64,000 nucleotides of DNA from Chamaecyparis obtusa (Eukaryota; Streptophyta; Pinopsida; Cupressales; Cupressaceae), in the NCBI GenBank assembly GCA_027943335.1, contig BSBK01002092.1:1-64000 (forward strand), written 5' to 3'. The translations under genes were made by a program, and so were the position numbers. Below are positions 60,601 to 64,000 of this stretch, in pieces (the stretch's first letter is position 1; each line of letters opens with the position of its first letter). The notes beneath the pieces were generated by a model. The model saw nothing but the letters and a program-made list of their open reading frames with translations. It was not told the DNA's origin and ran no database searches.

Positions 60601-61338
60601 CCTTCCATCAACAAATGTTATTCTTGCATTACCACATACCTTTTCTTCGGTCTCCTTCAATGGCTTTAGCTTATGTCGCACTCCATCCTTTGTCAGGGAA
60701 TAGGTATTCGCATGACCATCGTGTACAGCACATCTGTCAAACTGCCACGGTCTACCCAATAACATATGACATGCATCCATAGAGATGATATCACATAGTA
60801 CCTCATCTTGGTACCCGCCGATCTTGAACTTCACTAGGCATTGTTCATTGACCATGACCTTGTGGTCATCCTGTACCCAGGCAATCCGATATGGATGTGG
60901 GTGTTTCTGTCTCTTGAGCTTCAACTTTGTCACCATCTCTTCTGACACCAAATTGTCAGTGCTTCCACTATCAATAATCACATCACAACATTTACCTTCA
61001 CACTTGCACCTGGTGCGAAACAGGCTCCTCCTTTGCTCAGGTTCATTCTCACCACTCAACAGGACTCTTCTGTTAATCAACGTTTCTCCTCTTTCAGCAT
61101 CTTCAGAATTTGATGATCGGGCATCTTCATCTGCATGTGCAACTCTGGCCTGGCCTTCATTTCTCCTATCTGTTCTACCTTGGCGCTGAGGACATTCAAA
61201 TGCCCTGTGACCTTCTTCTCCACAGTGAAAACATGTTCCACGGAAGCCACCTCTTCCAGATCCTTGTCCTCTTCCTCTCCCTCTTTGATCTCTATTATTC
61301 TGATCCTGGAAGCGATTGAAATTATTTCCTCGCTGATT
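57679..61338 (-). CDS. Chromovirus pol region (protease, RT, RNase H, integrase, chromodomain)
   Basis: Open for about 1219 codons from the last gag stop (61341-61339) to a TGA at 57681-57679, in the same frame as gag. It begins with the C-terminal gag part carrying a zinc knuckle, CFHCGEEGHRAFEC (about 61234-61193). Then come aspartic protease (DVIIDSGSTDNLVS), reverse transcriptase (APKKNGEWRMCIDSRAINK, catalytic VIVYLDDILIF), RNase H (VDCDASG, LYTDHQAL, VADALSRR) and integrase (DISMDFVLGLP, IVSDRDTKF, SSHHPQTDGQTEVVN). A C-terminal chromodomain (EIEDILDSR, EEYLVKWKGRPVEDSSWL) closes the protein. The reaction is copying of element RNA into DNA and its insertion, with the chromodomain guiding integration to marked chromatin in known chromoviruses. 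All catalytic residues I can check are present. It is translated only as part of the gag-pol frame, so the upstream stops matter. Confidence 0.93.
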   Translation of the reverse strand, partial: NQRGNNFNRFQDQNNRDQRGRGRGQGSGRGGFRGTCFHCGEEGHRAFECPQRQGRTDRRNEGQARVAHADEDARSSNSEDAERGETLINRRVLLSGENEPEQRRSLFRTRCKCEGKCCDVIIDSGSTDNLVSEEMVTKLKLKRQKHPHPYRIAWVQDDHKVMVNEQCLVKFKIGGYQDEVLCDIISMDACHMLLGRPWQFDRCAVHDGHANTYSLTKDGVRHKLKPLKETEEKVCGNARITFVDGRKFLDGMRHEHVCFALIPKAGKEEVEDVLVEVADLLNEFQDIVSDNVPDGLPPVRKISHQMDLIPGASLPNKAAHRMTPAESEELNRQVHELLQKGLICESLSPCAVPAVLAPKKNGEWRMCIDSRAINKITIKYRFPLPRMDDIMDCLSGAVYFSKIDLKSGYHQIRIREGDEWKTAFKTKEGLYEWLVMPFGLTNAPSTFMRLMNEVLKEFLGKFVIVYLDDILIFSKTLEEHMMHIRMVFEKLREENLLINLKKCSFVKKELVYLGFVVSAEGLKMDPEKVQAILEWPTPRSATEVRSFHGLASFYRKFIQNFSSICGPLTETMRGDRKEFKWTNGAEKSFQLLKQKVTEQPVLALPDFNKVFQVDCDASGTVIGAVMSQEGKPVAYFSEKLNDAKRKYSVYDQEFYAIVQALKKWRHYLLPKEFFLYTDHQALQYLNSQGKLNQKHLKWVEFLQSYTFVLKHRSGKSNRVADALSRRQLLLTEMQIEVVGFKELNNLYPEDPDFGEAWKACTDPVTLDRTKWLDFIIQDDMLFRGSQLCIPRSSMRENLIKEKHSGGLAGHFGRDKIVALVGENYYWPQLQQDVKKFVQSCRVCQMAKGVKQNTGLYQPLPVPEKPWEDISMDFVLGLPRTQRGHDSIFLVVDRFSKMAHFIPCKKTNDAVHVAELFFREVVRLHGLPKTIVSDRDTKFVGYFWRTLWKKLKTDLKFSSSHHPQTDGQTEVVNRSLGNLLRCLVGDKPTGWDLILPQAEFAYNNSVNRSTGKSPFQIVYGSSPRNASELRKIDNGEISSAEAEDFAEHLKNVHEEVRKHITKMNAQYKAKADEKRRHKEFQVGDEVMVHLRKERFPVGTYNKLKMKKFGPCKILKKHDSGNAYEVELPTELNISPVFNILDLTEYHEGGVEDEITAAQWSIPETSPDSKEIEDILDSRVGRSTRNRTYEEYLVKWKGRPVEDSSWLTKEEVNRLGFPLHA

Positions 61339-62187
61339 CTAACTGCTACTGGCCTCATCCTTCTTTTTTGGATCTTCATTTCGGCCACCATATGACCGTC
61401 CACCAGATCATCCACCGTGACCTCTTCCGTTTTATCTGCTCTCAAACTTCTTGTTCAGCTTTTCCTCTACTTTTAGGGAAAACTGGTATGCCTCTTCAAT
61501 ACTATTCATTCGAACCAGATTCAGCTCCTCCTGAATGCTTGGCCTTAACCCATTAAGGTATCGGGCAACTTTCTCCTTATCAGCTTCTGCATGGCCTGTT
61601 CTGATGAGAAGTCGATAGAACTCCTCTGTATACTCCTGAACAGATCTTCCTGCTTGCTTCAAACTCTGCATTTTCTTCAGTAGGTCAAGCTCATAATCAA
61701 CAGGAATGAACTGTCGCTTCAATTTATCCACCATCCGATCCCATCTCGTGATTTTCTCCTTTCCCCTTCTATTTCGCTCCAACTGAATCTCTTACCACCA
61801 TATCTTCGCATGACCTTTCAGTCTGGCCTTCGCAAATTTGACCCTATCAGGATCCTCAACATCTTCATACTCAAAATATTCTTCACATTCATTGATCCAG
61901 TCGATCAATTCCTCTGGGTTAAGATTTCCAGAAAATGTAGGAACCTCAATCTTAGGTCTTTTCCCAATCTTGGAAATCGCCCGAAAAAGTCTTTCTTCCT
62001 CCTGGTTCACAATTTCAACTTCTCCTTCTTGATATTCTTCTTCGGCTTCATCCTCACTTTCGTCTCTAACATTAAGATTCATTCCTCTGCGAATCTCTTC
62101 TTGCAATGCTCGCACTTGTCTCTGCAGCTCTCTAACCTCAGGTGTTACAACACCAGCTCTTCCGCCACGTTCCCTTCATGGAGGCAT
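61339..62187 (-). pseudogene. Chromovirus gag, five in-frame stops
   Basis: It starts MPP at ATG 62187-62185, the usual chromovirus gag start, and is stopped at once by a TGA at codon 4 (62178-62176). In the same frame follow TAA 61794-61792, TAA 61434-61432, TGA near 61410-61408 and TAG 61341-61339. Between them is a normal gag: an acidic linker, then EVPTFSGNLNPEELIDWINE, RLKGHAKIWW, and after the stop DKLKRQFIPVDYELDLLKKM and SVQEYTEEFYRLL. Capsid formation is the expected role. Each stop differs by one C-to-T change from CAA, CAG or CGA, which would fit the local protein (for example MPPR at the start). Confidence 0.85.
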
Positions 62188-62274
62188 TTTCGCGATGCGC
62201 GCTGAAACCCTAGCCACGGTCCTGGTGCAAACTGCCTCACAGTCGGCGATCTGTTTACACACTCAAGAACTCCT

Positions 62275-62286
62275 GCTCTGATACCA
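62275..62286 (-). other. Primer-binding site, initiator tRNA-Met type
   Basis: TGGTATCAGAGC on the minus strand, two bases inside the 5' LTR, is the standard complement of the plant initiator tRNA-Met 3' end. Confidence 0.93.
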
Positions 62287-62288
62287 CT

Positions 62289-63145
62289 TGATGAAGGGTG
62301 CTCCCCTTAATACCACAAACACATAACAGAAACAGAGAAACAACAACAATATGCAAGAACAGAGAATTGGCTTCTTATTATCTCCACAAATGTGGAATTA
62401 CAAACTTTCAGAATTACAATATGCAAAGCCACATGGGCATTCCCTTACAATATTCTGTAGGACAAAGCCTCGAATTATTACCCAGATCTACTACCCAGAA
62501 CTATTCTGAACTACCTAAGACAATAATACAGCCTTCCTTATATAGGCAATTATCCACCGCCTGGGAAGGTTCCAGAAATTTAGCCCTAAGGGCCGACCAA
62601 ACTTAGAATTATTTTATTTTTCAATTTATTACATCAAAGTCGGCTCAAAATAACTTTTGAAACCCGAACAGAAATTTTGAAGAAAATTATTTTTTGCCAT
62701 TTCAGGTGGCCCAACTTCCGAAGACCATAAGTCATCACCAGTTGACCCGCTCGGCCACTATAACCCCATTTCAGAAACGCCACGAAGCGCCCTACAGGCT
62801 TGACCTGCACAAGCACCCGTCACCCAAATTTTCGACCTCATCCGGGGCCTCTAAAGCCTTCAAAACTGAGTTCGAAGTTTCTGTACCCTGCTGCCAATAC
62901 CGAAAATCTTCAATATCTTCCAATATACACTTGATCTGGCAATGAAACTTTACTGGCAGACTTATATGACCAAAATGAACCTCTAAGAAAGAAATCAGAT
63001 CATTCTGAGCACATACGAAAATTACCAGAAATAGTAACTTTCCATAAATAGCAGCTCTGCACAAAATAGCCCTTATTGAATATAAAAACAGAAATATTTT
63101 TGGGTGATGCAAGATTGCTCTTACACCCAGGATGCTCCTGCATCA
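62289..63145 (-). repeat. 5' LTR of the chromovirus
   Basis: TATA box CTATATAAGG on the minus strand at about 62536-62545 would drive transcription of the element. Ends TGATGCAGGAGC and CCCTTCATCA on the minus strand. Confidence 0.97.
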
Positions 63146-64000
63146 GATGTTTAGGGGTTTGAAATAATAGGATGATATGATGATGCAAAATAGACTTGGA
63201 TAAATGAGAAAATTTGAGAAGATTCAGGAAATATAAACTAATGGAAAAGAGACAAACAACTATAATGACTTAAAACATGGTCCAAAAGACTATACTATCT
63301 TGTATTTAAAATTTGTTCAGTAATTTTTAGTGTAAAAAATAAATTAGGTGTTATGTTCCTTTGTACAATTTGCAATTTTTCATTTTGTTCACTACGATTT
63401 TATTTGAAAATTTCTTAGTCACTCTGATAGGTCTCATACTCTCTACATTAGTCTTGATAGTTGCGGGCCACCTATTCCTATACAAAAAAAATAGGGGAAA
63501 GGTTGGATGAAGGGGTTTGCCTCAGTCAAACCCCTATTTGGAATCAACCTTTAATGAAACAAAGGAAATGAAAGTGTGATGTCATATAGTAGAGGCTAGA
63601 CTTGAAAAGTAGAATATAACATACCTTGGAAATGCAAGTGCTTCTCTAAATGTGATCAAGTATGTTGATGTAATAGCTTTTAATTAACACAAAAACCCAA
63701 AAAGAAATCATGAAAGACAAAATCTTTTGTTATGGGATGTTGTAGCTCACCAGAATATTTGATTAAGAAGAAGAAGATGTAAATGAATGTGTATCTCCTT
63801 TCTTGATAAAATTTTTTATTGGAATTGAATGAGGGAATGAAGCTAGATATATGGATAATAAAATATTGAATGATTGAGGATAAGTCTAGATCTTGAATGT
63901 TTAGATGTTTTCCTTCTAATCTTGAATGCTCAAATCCTTGAACTTGATGAATGATTCATAATATTCATCTTGATTTTTTTCTTGTGGATAGTAGTGGATA
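63146..64000. other. AT-rich spacer, no gene recognised
   Basis: It begins with the target duplication GATGT. A weakly repeated block near 63500-63640 resembles 56210-56340 on the other side of the chromovirus (shared GTCAAACCC / ATCAAACCC context). No gene seen. Confidence 0.5.

Larger units (their letters stand above)
56784..63145 (-). mobile_element. 6.36-kb chromovirus (Ty3/gypsy with chromodomain), full length
   Basis: Two 857-bp LTRs (TGATG...CATCA) and the target duplication GATGT at 56779-56783 and 63146-63150. The minus-strand order is 5' LTR 62289-63145, primer site, a single gag-pol frame from 62187 to 57679, then 3' LTR 56784-57640. I count about 13 differences between the LTRs (1.5%), all transitions, so the insertion is fairly young. 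Gag contains five stop codons, so it cannot move by itself unless they are bypassed; pol is fully open. The lineage within chromoviruses is not settled by eye; Galadriel-like is one option. Confidence 0.97.

Overview
The window is nuclear DNA from a plant with a large, repeat-rich genome. The evidence is a two-exon plant-type MATE transporter gene, LTR retrotransposons of plant lineages (a chromovirus and a Tat-like Ty3/gypsy element), 5-bp target-site duplications (TSDs) and long AT-rich spacers full of decayed elements. A gymnosperm is plausible from the style of the elements, but no sequence here proves it. No rRNA, intact tRNA, CRISPR or bacterial features are present.

Layout, left to right. 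(1) 1-8.9 kb: a (TA)n/(CA)n microsatellite, AT-rich spacer and a dead MATE copy (minus strand, 6078-7755). (2) 8.9-30.0 kb: a three-level nest. A solo LTR of a chromovirus family (TSD GAATG) is split by a 20.2-kb Tat-like Ty3/gypsy element (TSD ATAGC). That element's gag is in turn split by an 8.4-kb gag-only, non-autonomous LTR element with 3.1-kb LTRs (TSD CCCTG). (3) 30.2-30.7 kb: a decayed gypsy integrase. (4) 31.1-44.8 kb: a 13.65-kb putative DNA transposon. It has 34-bp imperfect terminal inverted repeats, subterminal CTTCGTGCGAAG-type repeats, a four-exon transposase-like gene on the minus strand and a convergent multi-exon gene on the plus strand. A very long intron or 5' region of the plus-strand gene is packed with satellite-like arrays and holds a 4.1-kb LTR-like insertion (TSD GACCC). 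(5) 46.7-50.6 kb: the second copy of the MATE segment, with an apparently intact gene (47999-49913, about 546 aa). (6) 53.3-53.85 kb: a LINE relic. (7) 56.8-63.1 kb: a complete young chromovirus on the minus strand with 857-bp LTRs, TSD GATGT and an initiator-Met primer site.

The only gene likely to serve the host is the second MATE gene. It duplicates the first together with flanking DNA, the two copies lying about 42-43 kb apart in the same orientation. Copy 1 carries a nonsense codon and a +1 frameshift. Nearly every nonsense codon in the mobile elements can be explained by a C-to-T change on one strand or the other, as expected for methylated, silenced DNA. The best candidates for something undescribed are the 13.65-kb transposon, the gag-only element with its tRNA-Arg-like LTR segment, and the Tat-like pol with an RNase H placed before the reverse transcriptase.
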